Below are positions 33,330 to 39,937 of a stretch of DNA of 52,022 nucleotides, piece after piece (within the stretch, counting starts at the first letter, position 1; each line of letters opens with the position of its first letter). This DNA comes from a virus, in IMG/VR virus record IMGVR_UViG_3300027608_000044, positions 1 through 52,022 of that record; one strand, given 5' to 3'. The notes under the pieces are model-generated. The model had not been told where the DNA came from. It saw only the letters and a program-made list of their open reading frames with translations, and did not search any database. The translations under genes and the position numbers were made by a program.

Positions 33330-33404
33330 ATTTTTCTCCTATGTCTTTTGTGGCAGACAAATACCAGTGTGCGGTTTATGGCCCAGCCTACCTTCTTACT
33401 TTAT

Positions 33405-33698
33405 TTAATTAATTAGCATTCTTGCTAGACCAACACTGTCTATTGTGGTAAGCAAGATGTAGTTAGCCAACATGCCAAAAGATTTCCTAGTCCAACTAGC
33501 CCAAGCATACATAGCACAACCAAGGATCCATATGGGATAAAGAGTAAGTAGCGGAGGTGTAGGGACTGTAAGCGCCATAGTAATGGAGCAGCCAATACTA
33601 ATAGCCCAAGCAAGCAACTCAATAACAAAGCGAATTCTGTTAGACTTAAAGTCATCTTTTATCCACTGTATTGTCGGTGCAAAAATTGTGTCTATCAT
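33405..33698 (-). CDS. Small multi-spanning membrane protein
   Basis: A 97-residue protein with about three membrane segments: FVIELLAWAISIGCSITMALTV, PIWILGCAMYAWASWT and LANYILLTTIDSVGLARML. The soluble N-terminus (MIDTIFAPTIQWIKDDFKSNRIR) is charged. It is similar to small membrane proteins seen next to replication genes of marine T4-like phages. Coupled by ATGA to the dsbA-like gene. Function unknown. Confidence 0.65.
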   Translation of the reverse strand: MIDTIFAPTIQWIKDDFKSNRIRFVIELLAWAISIGCSITMALTVPTPPLLTLYPIWILGCAMYAWASWTRKSFGMLANYILLTTIDSVGLARMLIN

Positions 33699-33958
33699 TC
33701 AGGCAGACGTTTAGTTACGCCAAGAATCATTTCAATGTCATTCCATTCTTGTTCGTGATCTTTCCAATTGTCTTTGTGTGCAATGGTAATTGCTTTGTTA
33801 ATAACTGATGGTTTGATTTGCAATTCTTCTGCAACAGCTTTAACAGTTTCCTTAAGACCTTCTTTGAGATCTTCTACTTCACGTAACACATTGCCACCTT
33901 CGTTGATAAGACGTTCTAGTTTGGCTTTTTCTTCGGGACCGTACATTCTCGTTGACAT
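33695..33958 (-). CDS. dsbA: DsbA-like double-stranded DNA-binding protein
   Basis: An 87-residue helical protein like T4 DsbA (89 residues), which binds DNA near late promoters. ERLINEGGNVLREVEDLKEGLKE and ELQIKPSVINKAITIAHKDNWKDHEQEWND match the T4-like cyanophage pattern, with a helical charged profile. It has an AGGAG ribosome site and its own strong promoter at 33979-34007. It is transcribed away from the following charged virion-like genes. T4 DsbA is not the thiol oxidoreductase of the same name. Confidence 0.7.
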   Translation of the reverse strand: MSTRMYGPEEKAKLERLINEGGNVLREVEDLKEGLKETVKAVAEELQIKPSVINKAITIAHKDNWKDHEQEWNDIEMILGVTKRLPE

Positions 33959-33978
33959 AATTGTTCTCCTATAGAACT

Positions 33979-34007
33979 ATTATACAGCCAACAAAAAAGC
34001 CGGTCAA
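33979..34007 (-). promoter_or_regulatory. Sigma70-type promoter upstream of the DsbA gene, overlapping a terminator
   Basis: Minus-strand TTGACC at 34007-34002, 17-base spacer, TATAAT at 33984-33979. The -35 box lies in the loop and 3' arm of the terminator hairpin 33993-34024. The predicted start is about 15-20 bases before the ATG at 33958. This is the same layout as at 44281-44318. Confidence 0.7.
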
Positions 34008-34024
34008 CTAAATTGCCGGCTTTT
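33993..34024 (-). terminator. Rho-independent terminator
   Basis: Minus strand: AAAAGCCGG and CCGGCTTTT form a perfect 9-bp stem (34024-34016 with 34003-33995) around a 12-base loop, followed by further T residues. It lies 18 bases after the stop of the gene ending at 34042. The A/T-flanked stem may also act weakly on the other strand. Confidence 0.8.
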
Positions 34025-34041
34025 GAGTGTAATTGGTTAAA

Positions 34042-35004
34042 TTACTTTTGGTCTTCACTTAATACATCGTACATTTCAAATACACCACCCATGCGCTCGT
34101 ATACCATGCCTGCATATACATCGGCTTTCAAGCCTTCGCCAATCTTTTGTTTGGCAACACGTTGAGCCCAAGAAAATAATTCTTGATCAACTGCATCAAT
34201 TTGTTGTTGACCACCACTTTCTTGCACAAGTTTGATCATGTCTTTGAATGATAGAATATTTTCAACTGATTCTTTAACAGGACGTTTTTTGCCTTTTGGC
34301 ATCATCTTTGATTCATTTTTCTTACCAAAGTATTTTGCTTGTGCAGCACTCATGCCTTTCTTACCGCTATCTTTTTTAGGACCTGCTTTCTTGTCAGCAG
34401 CCGCATCCTTCATAGTCTCTTTTTCGTCGCCGTCATCATCGATATCGGCATAGTCAGGTCTAGCACCTTCGTCCATGATCTTGGCTATTTTCTTTTTCTT
34501 ATCTTCTTTCTCTTGCTCTTTCTTTCTCTTGGCCTCTGCTTTTTCAGCTTCGCTTTGTTCTTTGGCTGCTTCGACCATCTTCATGAACTTAGATTTAAAT
34601 TCTGGCTCAATACTTTCTTTCTTGGTGTTATCGAATTTCTTACCACCTTCCATACCCCATGTACCAGTCTTAGATTTTTTCTGTTCTGGAGCATCTTTTT
34701 TCTCAGCAGCAGATTTAGACTTAGCACCTGACTTTGGTTCAGCATGTGGTTCATCACTGAAACGATCTGGATTTTCTTTGTGTTTGGTAACACCTTTCTT
34801 AGAACGATCGATTTCACCACCAGTTGAAGATTTTTCCTCGTCAACTTGCTTTTTAGCTTCTTCGATGTAGCTGGTTCTGCCACTCAACACACGTAATTGT
34901 GCATCTTCGTTAAGCTGTACTGCCTTGGCAATTGTTGGAGCAGCAGGAGTTTGTGGAGGTGCTTCCATGCTGTCTAGTTTGCTGATGAGTGATTTGAAAT
35001 CCAT
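34042..35004 (-). CDS. Highly charged, probably virion-internal or scaffold protein
   Basis: A 320-residue Lys/Glu/Asp/Ala-rich protein, mostly disordered or coiled-coil. The middle has AKEQSEAEKAEAKRKKEQEK and RPDYADIDDDGDEKETMKDA; the C-terminal ~75 residues (AVDQELFSWAQRVAKQKIGEG, YAGMVYERMGGVFEMYDVLS) are a folded, conserved-looking domain. ATG 35004 has AAGGAA upstream and is preferred over a start at 35046. It begins MDFKSLISKLDS, similar in spirit to the capsid-targeting leaders nearby but without a clear (I/L)xE site. A prohead core or internal-head role is inferred from charge and position. Confidence 0.55.
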   Translation of the reverse strand: MDFKSLISKLDSMEAPPQTPAAPTIAKAVQLNEDAQLRVLSGRTSYIEEAKKQVDEEKSSTGGEIDRSKKGVTKHKENPDRFSDEPHAEPKSGAKSKSAAEKKDAPEQKKSKTGTWGMEGGKKFDNTKKESIEPEFKSKFMKMVEAAKEQSEAEKAEAKRKKEQEKEDKKKKIAKIMDEGARPDYADIDDDGDEKETMKDAAADKKAGPKKDSGKKGMSAAQAKYFGKKNESKMMPKGKKRPVKESVENILSFKDMIKLVQESGGQQQIDAVDQELFSWAQRVAKQKIGEGLKADVYAGMVYERMGGVFEMYDVLSEDQK

Positions 35005-35006
35005 TT

Positions 35007-35309
35007 TTATCTTCCTTGATATTTTTTCGCTAGCCACTGTTCGCACAGATTGCTTTTAATTTCGTACTGCATTGATTCTTCAAATTCTCTAGGACCCTGA
35101 TTAACGGCTCCTTGTGCTTGAGATTCGTAATCCATCTTTTCATGAACAGAATTTAAATGATCATTGGCCACAGAGATATAACTGCTAATCCAGCCATCTA
35201 ACTCGTCACCTTCTTTGATCATACGATAAACAGCCATAGCATTTTTGGCTATTTGAGCTAGCTCTGCTTTGGCCATACTTGCTTCGTGATCGTGTTTTTT
35301 AAAGTCCAT
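35007..35309 (-). CDS. Small conserved-looking helical protein
   Basis: A 100-residue helical protein: DHEASMAKAELAQIAKNAMAVYRMIKEGDELDGWISSYISVANDHLNSVHEKMDYE. It has no recognised enzyme motif and lies next to virion-like genes. GATAAATA at 35314-35321 abuts the ATG with no Shine-Dalgarno. Probably a structural or assembly protein, function unknown. Confidence 0.6.
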   Translation of the reverse strand: MDFKKHDHEASMAKAELAQIAKNAMAVYRMIKEGDELDGWISSYISVANDHLNSVHEKMDYESQAQGAVNQGPREFEESMQYEIKSNLCEQWLAKKYQGR

Positions 35310-35313
35310 ACTA

Positions 35314-35321
35314 TATTTATC
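35314..35321 (-). promoter_or_regulatory. T4-late-like box abutting an ATG
   Basis: Minus-strand GATAAATA followed by TAGT and the ATG at 35309, with the stop of the small gene 35317-35493 inside the box. The box ends four bases before the start codon, so a late transcript starting here would be leaderless. Confidence 0.5.
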
Positions 35322-35493
35322 TTCTTAATATACTTTCGCGAGGCTTCTTAGCCTTGGGTTTTTTGGCAGATTTCTGTTGATAACTGCCCCCAAATAGGGT
35401 ACCTACACCTGCTCCAGACCCGCTCTTAATAACGGTAGCAACATCTCCTGCACCCATACCTGACGCTGTTTCGAACAATTCTTTTAGTTTCAT
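35317..35493 (-). CDS. 58-residue protein with capsid-targeting-like N-terminus
   Basis: The product begins MKLKELFETASG, similar to T4 internal-protein leaders (MKTYQEFIAE) with an (I/L)xE site LFE after residue 8. The rest is Gly/Ser-rich (GMGAGDVATVIKSGSGAGVGTLFGGS) with a Lys-rich basic tail (KSAKKPKAKKPRESILRR), fitting a DNA-contacting internal head protein. TATAAATA at 35501-35508 precedes the ATG by seven bases. The gene was too short for automatic calling. Confidence 0.6.
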   Translation of the reverse strand: MKLKELFETASGMGAGDVATVIKSGSGAGVGTLFGGSYQQKSAKKPKAKKPRESILRR

Positions 35494-35500
35494 ACTATGT

Positions 35501-35508
35501 TATTTATA
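35501..35508 (-). promoter_or_regulatory. T4-late promoter box (perfect TATAAATA)
   Basis: Perfect TATAAATA on the minus strand, seven bases before the ATG at 35493 and just downstream of the stop at 35510. No Shine-Dalgarno is visible between. Late-type transcription would start within a few bases of the ATG. Confidence 0.6.
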
Positions 35509-35509
35509 G

Positions 35510-35668
35510 TTAAGCAGCGCCACCACCAACTAGGTCGCCCTGTTTAGCAGGCCTATTTGCCTTGGATCCCTTGTTGCTCCACTGACCAGCAGGACCTTGT
35601 TTATGCCCAACTTTTGCTCCAGCAAAAGGAATCTTGCGTTTTTCTGAAATAAACTCATGGGCTCTCAT
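35510..35668 (-). CDS. 52-residue protein with capsid-targeting-like N-terminus
   Basis: The product begins MRAHEFISEKRK, strongly like the T4 internal-protein leader MKTYQEFIAE, with ISE as an (I/L)xE cleavage-type site at residues 7-9. The remaining ~40 residues are basic and Gly/Asn-rich (KRKIPFAGAKVGHKQGPAGQ, SNKGSKANRPAKQGD). It overlaps the upstream gene as ATGA. A capsid-packaged DNA-associated protein is likely by motif. Confidence 0.6.
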   Translation of the reverse strand: MRAHEFISEKRKIPFAGAKVGHKQGPAGQWSNKGSKANRPAKQGDLVGGGAA

Positions 35669-36003
35669 TTTTTCTTAGCCCTTCCAGCCTTCATGTTAGC
35701 TAACCAGTGCGCTAGTTGTCCTTTGCGCCCGCCCTGTTTGGCAGTCTTGCGTAGACTACTTACTGATGCTTTAGTATTAATGCCGTGACGTTTTGAATCG
35801 CCTTTGTCCTGAGGACGCTTGCCGTCAGCAAAGTTTTCATGCTCAACACTCTCACCACCACCTCCACCATCGCCACCTTCACCCGAGTCTCCACTGTAGC
35901 CAGCATAGTATCCATAGCCGCCGTAAGGCCCTGGCCCGTAAGCAGCCCAACGCGGTCTACGCTTTCTTTTTTTCTTTTCGACTACAAATTCACTTGCTTT
36001 CAT
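35665..36003 (-). CDS. Gly/Lys-rich protein with capsid-targeting-like N-terminus
   Basis: A 112-residue protein starting at ATG 36003, two bases after the upstream stop; an upstream in-frame start at 36060 would lie inside the next gene and is rejected. It begins MKASEFVVEKKKRKRRPRW, a leader-like motif with VVE in place of (I/L)xE, then a Tyr/Gly-rich stretch (YGPGPYGGYGYYAGYSGDSG) and a basic tail (GGRKGQLAHWLANMKAGRAKKK). Composition fits a DNA-binding internal head protein. Confidence 0.6.
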   Translation of the reverse strand: MKASEFVVEKKKRKRRPRWAAYGPGPYGGYGYYAGYSGDSGEGGDGGGGGESVEHENFADGKRPQDKGDSKRHGINTKASVSSLRKTAKQGGRKGQLAHWLANMKAGRAKKK

Positions 36004-36004
36004 A

Positions 36005-36937
36005 TCAGCAGTTCCAACGACGCCTTGCTTTACATATGGCCTTGTCTGGAGTCTTGGCACAACTAATGCTGTGCATTTTCATTTGTCCACGGCTACGTGA
36101 ACAATAGCTCTTTCTACGCTTTGACGCCTTACCGCCTTTCTTCAACTTGCTGGGTTTGGTAGTCACAGCGGTCTTTAACTTTGAACCTGGATTTTCTCTA
36201 CGATAGGCCTTAACAGCTTTTCGACTCATACCATCAGTCTTGTCTCGCTTGTTGGCCTTTTGCCAGTCTTCGTTAACAGGTTGAGTGACAGCAAACACAT
36301 ACAACTCGTCATCTGTAAGAGTTGATAGATCTTCCCATACAAGTTCGGCGTCAACAGCATGTTGATCTGCAATGTACTCAATCACTTCTTCAATCATATC
36401 AAATTCTTGTTCTAGCTCTAGATCTTCTTTCTTGGCAGTCTTGGCCGCATCTTTCCAGGCTTGTGCTGTAGGTGCTTTAGGATGACTGGCATCTCTACTA
36501 GTGCCTGCCTTCTTACGCTTGTTCACATAGTAGTAAAGACCTTTCTTCTCAGCCTCTGCCATGCCTTGTGTTGTGGCATCTTGTGGCTGACCGGTCATTG
36601 GCGCGACTACAACATAATTTCCAATAGTGGTATAATTTTGATGTGCTAATTGTTTCTTTATATCTTGCGGATCGCCTAGTTTATATTTTTGTGCAGCTAC
36701 AGATAAGTTTACTTTATCTAAAATTTTGCCTTTTAGATCTTGTATTACTACAACTGGGTTGGGTGTGTTTGCTTCTAAACCACCTTCTTCCACTTCGTCT
36801 TCTTTGATCTTTTCGCAGTCGTTGACACGTTTGCCGGCATTCTTACCTGTGCCAGGCTGTGTGCCTACTTTTCTATGATTAGGCCAACACTTTTTTGGAC
36901 CTGCTACGCCTTCTGTTAAAATTTCTGTTATCTTCAT
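36005..36937 (-). CDS. Large basic protein with capsid-targeting-like N-terminus
   Basis: A 310-residue protein beginning MKITEILTEGVAG, with LTE as a possible prohead-protease site. The middle is a beta/helix mix (NPVVVIQDLKGKILDKVNLSVAAQKYKLGDPQ). The C-terminal ~90 residues are Lys/Arg/Cys-rich: SKRRKSYCSRSRGQMKMHSIS and CKARRRWNC with several Cys, suggesting a Cys-containing DNA- or RNA-binding end. Cys-rich basic ends of this kind occur in phage virion proteins. Role as internal head or scaffold-associated protein is inferred. Confidence 0.6.
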   Translation of the reverse strand: MKITEILTEGVAGPKKCWPNHRKVGTQPGTGKNAGKRVNDCEKIKEDEVEEGGLEANTPNPVVVIQDLKGKILDKVNLSVAAQKYKLGDPQDIKKQLAHQNYTTIGNYVVVAPMTGQPQDATTQGMAEAEKKGLYYYVNKRKKAGTSRDASHPKAPTAQAWKDAAKTAKKEDLELEQEFDMIEEVIEYIADQHAVDAELVWEDLSTLTDDELYVFAVTQPVNEDWQKANKRDKTDGMSRKAVKAYRRENPGSKLKTAVTTKPSKLKKGGKASKRRKSYCSRSRGQMKMHSISCAKTPDKAICKARRRWNC

Positions 36938-36946
36938 AATACAATC

Positions 36947-37024
36947 TCACACTGGTGAATAGGGATTTCTATAACGGTCGTAGCCATCGTCTTCTGGGTA
37001 CACTGGATACTGATTAGGGTTCAT
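36947..37024 (-). CDS. Possible 25-residue peptide coupled to iscA
   Basis: ATG at 37024 overlaps the iscA stop as ATGA and TGA lies at 36949-36947. The peptide is Asn/Pro/Tyr/Asp-rich ([19 protein letters not shown]). It fills the only gap here. Such a short reading frame could be chance, but the ATGA overlap follows the rule of its neighbours. Confidence 0.4.
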   Translation of the reverse strand: MNPNQYPVYPEDDGYDRYRNPYSPV

Positions 37025-37347
37025 ACTGAAAAACTGCTCCCGCAGCCGCATGTTGATTGTGCATTGGGATTAGTGATAACAAACTGACTGCCCATTACTT
37101 CTTCTTTGTAATCAATAACAGCACCTTGTAGGTATTGCATACTCATTGCATCCACTAACACATTATATTGTTCGTTGATAGGAAATTCAAAATCATCTTC
37201 ATTCTTTTCCTCGTCAAAGGTAAAGCCATAGCTAAAGCCACTGCATCCGCCACCTTGTACAAAGGTACGTAGTGCCAGTTTTGGATTATTTTCTTCTAGC
37301 AGCAAATCCATAATCTTTGATTTCGCTGATTCTGTTATCTCAACCAT
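37021..37347 (-). CDS. iscA: A-type iron-sulfur carrier (IscA/HesB-like)
   Basis: A 108-residue HesB/IscA protein which binds Fe-S clusters and passes them to apo-proteins. The three Cys ligands are visible: [11 protein letters not shown] near residue 35 and [11 protein letters not shown] at the C-terminus (two Cys). The N-terminus [19 protein letters not shown] is standard. An AGGAAA site precedes the ATG. It may support the many phage Fe-S enzymes here (five radical SAM proteins). A few cyanophage-like genomes carry such a gene. Confidence 0.85.
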   Translation of the reverse strand: MVEITESAKSKIMDLLLEENNPKLALRTFVQGGGCSGFSYGFTFDEEKNEDDFEFPINEQYNVLVDAMSMQYLQGAVIDYKEEVMGSQFVITNPNAQSTCGCGSSFSV

Positions 37348-37557
37348 TTATTTTCCTACCTTTTTTTCGCCTGTTAGGTACGGTTTACTAAACCATAACT
37401 GAAACCATTCTGGTGTACCCGGTCTTATTTTATGCTTGCGTTCAAGTTCTTGATTGGTCATTCCTGTAATACTGATATTGCTACCGCCGTAAGGTTGTAG
37501 TCCTTTAAACTCGGTAATGCCTGCTAGGCGTTTGATATCAGCAAGTTCGTCTATCAT
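37348..37557 (-). CDS. Small conserved-looking protein
   Basis: A 69-residue protein: MIDELADIKRLAGIT, then QPYGGSNISITGMTNQELERKHKIRPGTPEWFQLWFSKPYLTGEK. The strongly patterned middle (PGTPEWFQLWFSKPYL) suggests a specific interaction module. Its start overlaps the previous stop as ATGA and its own stop is one base from iscA. No function known to me. Confidence 0.55.
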   Translation of the reverse strand: MIDELADIKRLAGITEFKGLQPYGGSNISITGMTNQELERKHKIRPGTPEWFQLWFSKPYLTGEKKVGK

Positions 37558-38258
37558 CGTGTTGCCGGCTCACCGGTAATAGAAACTTCCCACTTCTTGC
37601 CAGTCTCTGCTGATTTCTTACGAGCCCAACCTTTTAGTTGTTCATGGTGTGCTTGTTCACGCTGATCATCTGCATATCGTCCTCGACCTTGGAATACCGC
37701 AATCTTTTTACCGTTAACATAAACAGCAAAATTGTTTGGAGGTTCAGTATTGCCTTCATCCCAGTCTTCGGGATCTCTTACTCTTTCTACCACTCCTTCG
37801 GACATATTCTTTAACAGCTCTTGCGCTTTTTCAACACTGACCATAGGTCTTGGATGTTTGCCGTCTATTACAGACTGTAGATATTCTTTGCTAAAACCTT
37901 TTGGTGCTTGTGCTTTTGCAGGAGCATTATCCGTTGCCTGTTGTGCAGCAATAGGTTTGCCTGTTAGTCGATTGATACTAGGATCATCTCCTGGAGTTAC
38001 TCGAGCATTTGCACCAGCGGCACCAAATGCCATTGCACCTGCTAGTCCAGCAGCAGCCGCACCTTTCTTAATACCGTCCCAACTAACTTCATCTAAACTT
38101 TCTGCGTATTCTTTATTCTTGTGTTTGACATTGCCTTGCTTTACAGCTTTCTTTTCATTCTTGTGTGGACCAGCACCACCCATCTTGGCGTTCTTGGCCA
38201 CAAAGTTTCTAGGCTTTGATTGTTTTTTAAGTTCTATAATAAATTCTTTTGCTTTCAT
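37554..38258 (-). CDS. Basic protein with capsid-targeting-like N-terminus
   Basis: A 234-residue protein beginning MKAKEFIIELKKQSKPRN, with FIIE giving an (I/L)xE site. Segment AKNAKMGGAGPHKNEKKAVKQGNVKHKNKEYAESL is a Lys-rich repeat seen in phage internal proteins. A hydrophobic Ala/Gly helix (GIKKGAAAAGLAGAMAFGAAGANA) follows, perhaps membrane-active. The C-terminal part has a beta domain (NNFAVYVNGKKIAVFQGRGRY). An AAGGA site lies upstream. Probably packaged and possibly delivered into the host. Confidence 0.6.
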   Translation of the reverse strand: MKAKEFIIELKKQSKPRNFVAKNAKMGGAGPHKNEKKAVKQGNVKHKNKEYAESLDEVSWDGIKKGAAAAGLAGAMAFGAAGANARVTPGDDPSINRLTGKPIAAQQATDNAPAKAQAPKGFSKEYLQSVIDGKHPRPMVSVEKAQELLKNMSEGVVERVRDPEDWDEGNTEPPNNFAVYVNGKKIAVFQGRGRYADDQREQAHHEQLKGWARKKSAETGKKWEVSITGEPATR

Positions 38259-38268
38259 ACTTGATCCT

Positions 38269-39195
38269 TTAGTCTAACCCAAATCCATCACGAATCTCGT
38301 TCATTAGTTCGCTTACACTGGCTTCTGTATTAGGCAGTCGTCCTTTAAACGCATCATCAATATGCGGATCACCTTCTTCTACTGTACCTAATGCGTATGT
38401 AAAAAATCCATCCCCAGCATTATCAATAATAGCAATGTACCACTGATCCTCAACTTCTGCACCTCTAGTGGTAAACATAAATGCATCATCGTTCATACGT
38501 TTGCCTTTCCATCCGGTAGCCTTCATTGCGCTACTAACTTTGTTTACAACTTCTGGCCACGGTAATACATTACCTAACGAAGCTTCTTTTACTTCTTCTT
38601 GACCTAACCAAGGTTCTAATCCTTGACGAACAGCAGCAAATACTTCTTCGGCATCGCCACTCAGTCCTGATGGCAGTCCGGTCTTAAATGATTCAAAGTC
38701 ATTGGCAATAGCAGCGGCTCGCATTTTGCTTGCACTCATACCTTCAGCACCTTCAGCATCAGGATCTCTAGCACCACTAGACACAACTTTAATTGATTTT
38801 AAATTGTAATCAACACCGTTCTGATTGTTAAACAATTCTGTGAATGCCGCTACACGATCCGAACCGCCTACAAAGATAACGTTGTCAAATCCCTGTTTTT
38901 CTAAAAATTGCAGTAGACCGATAGCAGTACTCACTGAAGTATCACCAATATCAATATCGGGAAATGCCTTTTCTATAAATCCCAGTTTAACATCAAACGG
39001 CAATGGGTTTTCATATCTTGTTTTGTTCTTGCCAGTTGGTTTGTGAGTTTGCGACACAAATAGAAAATGAGCATCTGCTTTTTGTTTTAAGATAGCTTCA
39101 ACTACCTTCTGGTGACCAATTGTAGGCGGGTTCATTCTGCCGAATGCAACAGCGGCAGTCTTACCTGATTGTTCAAATAATTCTAGAAGCCTCAT
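38269..39195 (-). CDS. Nucleotidyltransferase-like enzyme with capsid-targeting-like N-terminus
   Basis: A 308-residue protein. It begins MRLLELFEQSGKTAAV: a leader resembling T4 internal and Alt proteins (LFE at residues 6-8), then VAFGRMNPPTIGHQKVV, the HxGH-like nucleotide-binding motif of the cytidylyltransferase/NMN-adenylyltransferase superfamily, with DNVIFVGGSDRVAAF and MSASKMRAAA (the ISxxxxR-type motif). The C-terminal ~110 residues (DQWYIAIIDNAGDGFFTYALG) are an added domain. Adenylyl- or cytidylyl-transfer to a small molecule is expected. It is coupled to the upstream gene by ATGA. If cleaved and injected, it could act on host NAD or another cofactor. Confidence 0.7.
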   Translation of the reverse strand: MRLLELFEQSGKTAAVAFGRMNPPTIGHQKVVEAILKQKADAHFLFVSQTHKPTGKNKTRYENPLPFDVKLGFIEKAFPDIDIGDTSVSTAIGLLQFLEKQGFDNVIFVGGSDRVAAFTELFNNQNGVDYNLKSIKVVSSGARDPDAEGAEGMSASKMRAAAIANDFESFKTGLPSGLSGDAEEVFAAVRQGLEPWLGQEEVKEASLGNVLPWPEVVNKVSSAMKATGWKGKRMNDDAFMFTTRGAEVEDQWYIAIIDNAGDGFFTYALGTVEEGDPHIDDAFKGRLPNTEASVSELMNEIRDGFGLD

Positions 39196-39530
39196 TTATC
39201 GTAGTCGCCTTTTTCCATAAACTTTTCTTGTTGAGTGGCTATTTGCTTTGCTAGCTCTTCAAGTTTTTCTTTAGGGAACTTTTCTTCACGATCTTCAACT
39301 TCGTACTTTTCGCAATAGCTTTCTAAGCAGCCTTCTAAGGTGCGAATATAAATTTTATATGCGTTAGGGTTACCGCGGTGTTCTTTATGTCGTTTAACCG
39401 CAGGGAAGAAATGCTTGTTTAGCATTTGATCGTTATTATCCATATAGAATTTGAGATCACCGATCCAATCTATGTCGGATTGGTCGTCTTTGGGTGCGCC
39501 AACTGGGCTAAACATTTCTTTCAATAGCAT
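39192..39530 (-). CDS. Small conserved-looking protein
   Basis: A 112-residue protein. MLLKEMFSPVGAPKDDQSDIDWIGDLKFYMDN begins it, then HFFPAVKRHKEHRGNPNAYKIYIRTLEGCLESYCEKYEV and an acidic/lysine helical tail. Conserved patterning is apparent but no enzyme motif. A late-like box lies at 39558-39565. It is coupled to the nucleotidyltransferase by ATGA. The start resembles the capsid leaders loosely, with no (I/L)xE site. Confidence 0.6.
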   Translation of the reverse strand: MLLKEMFSPVGAPKDDQSDIDWIGDLKFYMDNNDQMLNKHFFPAVKRHKEHRGNPNAYKIYIRTLEGCLESYCEKYEVEDREEKFPKEKLEELAKQIATQQEKFMEKGDYDK

Positions 39531-39557
39531 ATAATATGATTCCGTAAGGTCATACTA

Positions 39558-39565
39558 TATTTATC
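39558..39565 (-). promoter_or_regulatory. T4-late-like promoter box
   Basis: Minus-strand GATAAATATAGTATG: the octamer GATAAATA sits four bases before an ATG at 39553 that opens only a ten-codon peptide, and 27 bases before the ATG at 39530. The same 15-base string is found at the start of the gene at 35309. Confidence 0.5.
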
Positions 39566-39577
39566 GAATGTTAGGAG

Positions 39578-39934
39578 TTAATAATTATATCGGATTTCTG
39601 TAATAGTACCGTTCTGTAGATTGTATGCAGCACGTAGCCATACAAAATTCCCGGTAAAATTAATAGAATTTGTGGTAGTCCATGCAGAACTGTCAGACCC
39701 TAGTCCTATATCTGTGCCATCTATGTCAAACCAATCAGAGTCTGCTGGATACAATGCCAATGTGGCCTGAAGTTTGATTGCTCCGACAAATGAATTCACT
39801 GAATATGTGGCGGTATGCATGCTATCACTGCGTTTGTGATAACCCGCTCCTGGCTGTTTAGAGCCATACACATAGGTGGAGTCAGCTGCTTCAGCAGTGA
39901 TATTTGATAGTAATACTTGATTTTCGGTGGACAT
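39578..39934 (-). CDS. Putative virion structural protein
   Basis: A 118-residue beta-rich protein: QVLLSNITAEAADSTYVYGSKQ, KLQATLALYPADSDWFDIDGTDIGLGSDSS and NFVWLRAAYNLQNGTITEIRYNY. This is the signature of a small decoration or tail protein with a single compact beta domain. GATAAATA at 39939-39946 lies four bases before the ATG, without a Shine-Dalgarno. No enzyme features. Confidence 0.6.
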   Translation of the reverse strand: MSTENQVLLSNITAEAADSTYVYGSKQPGAGYHKRSDSMHTATYSVNSFVGAIKLQATLALYPADSDWFDIDGTDIGLGSDSSAWTTTNSINFTGNFVWLRAAYNLQNGTITEIRYNY

Positions 39935-39937
39935 CAG

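Noticed and set aside
34042-34870. Plus-strand long open frames opposite the charged protein (34232-34870)
   Set aside because: They arise from the Lys/Glu-rich coding strand read backwards (Phe/Leu/Ser-rich) and lack starts with ribosome sites.
35665-36060. Longer form of the Gly/Lys-rich protein starting at 36060
   Set aside because: The extra residues lie inside the end of the upstream gene, while ATG 36003 follows that gene's stop directly and starts a capsid-leader-like sequence.
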